A stretch of DNA of 64,000 nucleotides from Triplophysa rosa. Lineage: Eukaryota > Chordata > Actinopteri > Cypriniformes > Nemacheilidae. Below the pieces are notes generated by a model. It had not been told where the DNA came from and did no database searches. It saw only the letters and a list, made by a program, of their open reading frames with translations. Positions 63,290 through 64,000 of this stretch are shown in pieces. Position numbers and translations under genes: made by a program. Where the stretch lies: the NCBI RefSeq assembly GCF_024868665.1, contig NC_079898.1:25313112-25377111 (forward strand), written 5' to 3'. Position 1 is the first letter of the stretch; each line of letters starts with the position of its first letter.

Positions 63290-64000
63290 AAAAATAATTA
63301 TATACATAAAATAATATATGATCGTCCTCCCTTAAAGGGGTGATGAAGTGCACATTTTTCTTGAATTTCTGACCTCTATCAGAGGTCACCGTAACACCAT
63401 CTTGCACATTTCCGAAGTGACTATTTCACAGTAAGTGCAAATACACCTTTTGAAGCTACCAAAGCACTTCATCATGTCAGATGTGGACTCAGTATGATGA
63501 TGTGATATTAAAACAACACTGCCCTCAACAGAACCCAAACATCACAGTACGACGGCAGTGATCTGACAACCAACCATCTCCATCAAAACCAAACAGAAAG
63601 GTCACACCAGGCAGCTGAAGAGCTACAGTGCAGCAGATGGACTGAACTCTCGAGATGCCTGCTGTCTGTAGATCATCTGAGATCAAAGACGCCACTGGAT
63701 CCTGCGAGACCGAGACCAGCAGCCCAAACTCTAGAGACCCTCACTAGCATCTGTTGACTCTGTGGTTACGCAGTAGTGTATGAGAACACACAGGTGTGGT
63801 TTAAATGTTTAATTGGGGTGGAGAACGCACCAGGGACTACCTACACGAACCATTCCTTTTACCAAATAAAGCAAATCCATGTCATACCATCCGCACCTGA
63901 AATGGATTGCCTAGCAACACTGCTACAGACCTGACCTGACCTGACCTGACCTGACTGAAGCACTGTGGAGAGAACTTCAAGAAGACCAACGAAGAGCTCA
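63290..64000. other. Window end, partly repetitive
   Basis: Five tandem ACCTG units lie at about 63929-63954 near the edge, possibly inside a dispersed retroelement continuing beyond base 64000. No coding exon was found, including no candidate for ldlrap1 exon 1. Confidence 0.4.

Noticed and set aside
63929..63954. Tandem ACCTG units as a possible CRISPR-like or regulatory array
   Set aside because: Five-base simple repeat with no spacers, in a eukaryotic context.

Overview
The window looks like nuclear DNA of a teleost fish, most likely a cyprinid. It has short conserved exons in long AT-rich introns. DNA transposons and MITEs are very dense, many with visible terminal inverted repeats (TIRs) and target-site duplications (TSDs). 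There are long CA/TG, GA and GGAA microsatellites, a tRNA-derived SINE fragment and an L2-like LINE tail. Nothing looks prokaryotic or organellar. The species assignment is inference.

Two protein genes were reconstructed exon by exon, both on the minus strand and head to tail. ldlrap1 (ARH, the clathrin adaptor for the LDL receptor) runs from exon 2 near 43.1 kb to its stop codon at 29722. Eight exons (2-9) were found with every splice phase compatible; exon 1 was not found. disc1 (the coiled-coil scaffold disrupted in schizophrenia 1) begins with an ATG at 25742 and continues to the left edge. Eleven exons were placed (716 codons); the C-terminal exons lie beyond base 1. Every disc1 exon is open and in phase except exon 3. 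Read from its best acceptor, exon 3 carries two adjacent in-frame stop codons, but a second AG just downstream would skip them and keep the frame. About 4 kb separates the ldlrap1 stop from the disc1 start, and no tsnax exon is visible there, although TSNAX is the upstream neighbour in mammals.

Layout: 0-25.7 kb is disc1 with repeat-filled introns; 25.7-29.7 kb is intergenic and includes a CpG-rich disc1 5' flank; 29.7-43.1 kb is ldlrap1; 43.1-64 kb is ldlrap1 intron 1 and/or 5' flank and is almost entirely repeats. That last part holds a 740-bp GAAA/GGAA tract and a 2.17-kb element whose ~0.7-kb inverted arms each carry the start of the same small ORF, itself inserted in a hAT5-like element. 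It also holds a three-level nest in which an apparently intact Tc1/mariner transposon with a 337-aa DD37E transposase sits inside a hAT element, which sits inside a palindromic MITE.

The two host genes have no known shared pathway. ldlrap1 acts in receptor endocytosis and disc1 at the centrosome and in neurodevelopment. What they share is the repeat environment: copies of one GGGGAC/CA-repeat family lie within about 10 nt of a 5' splice site in both genes.
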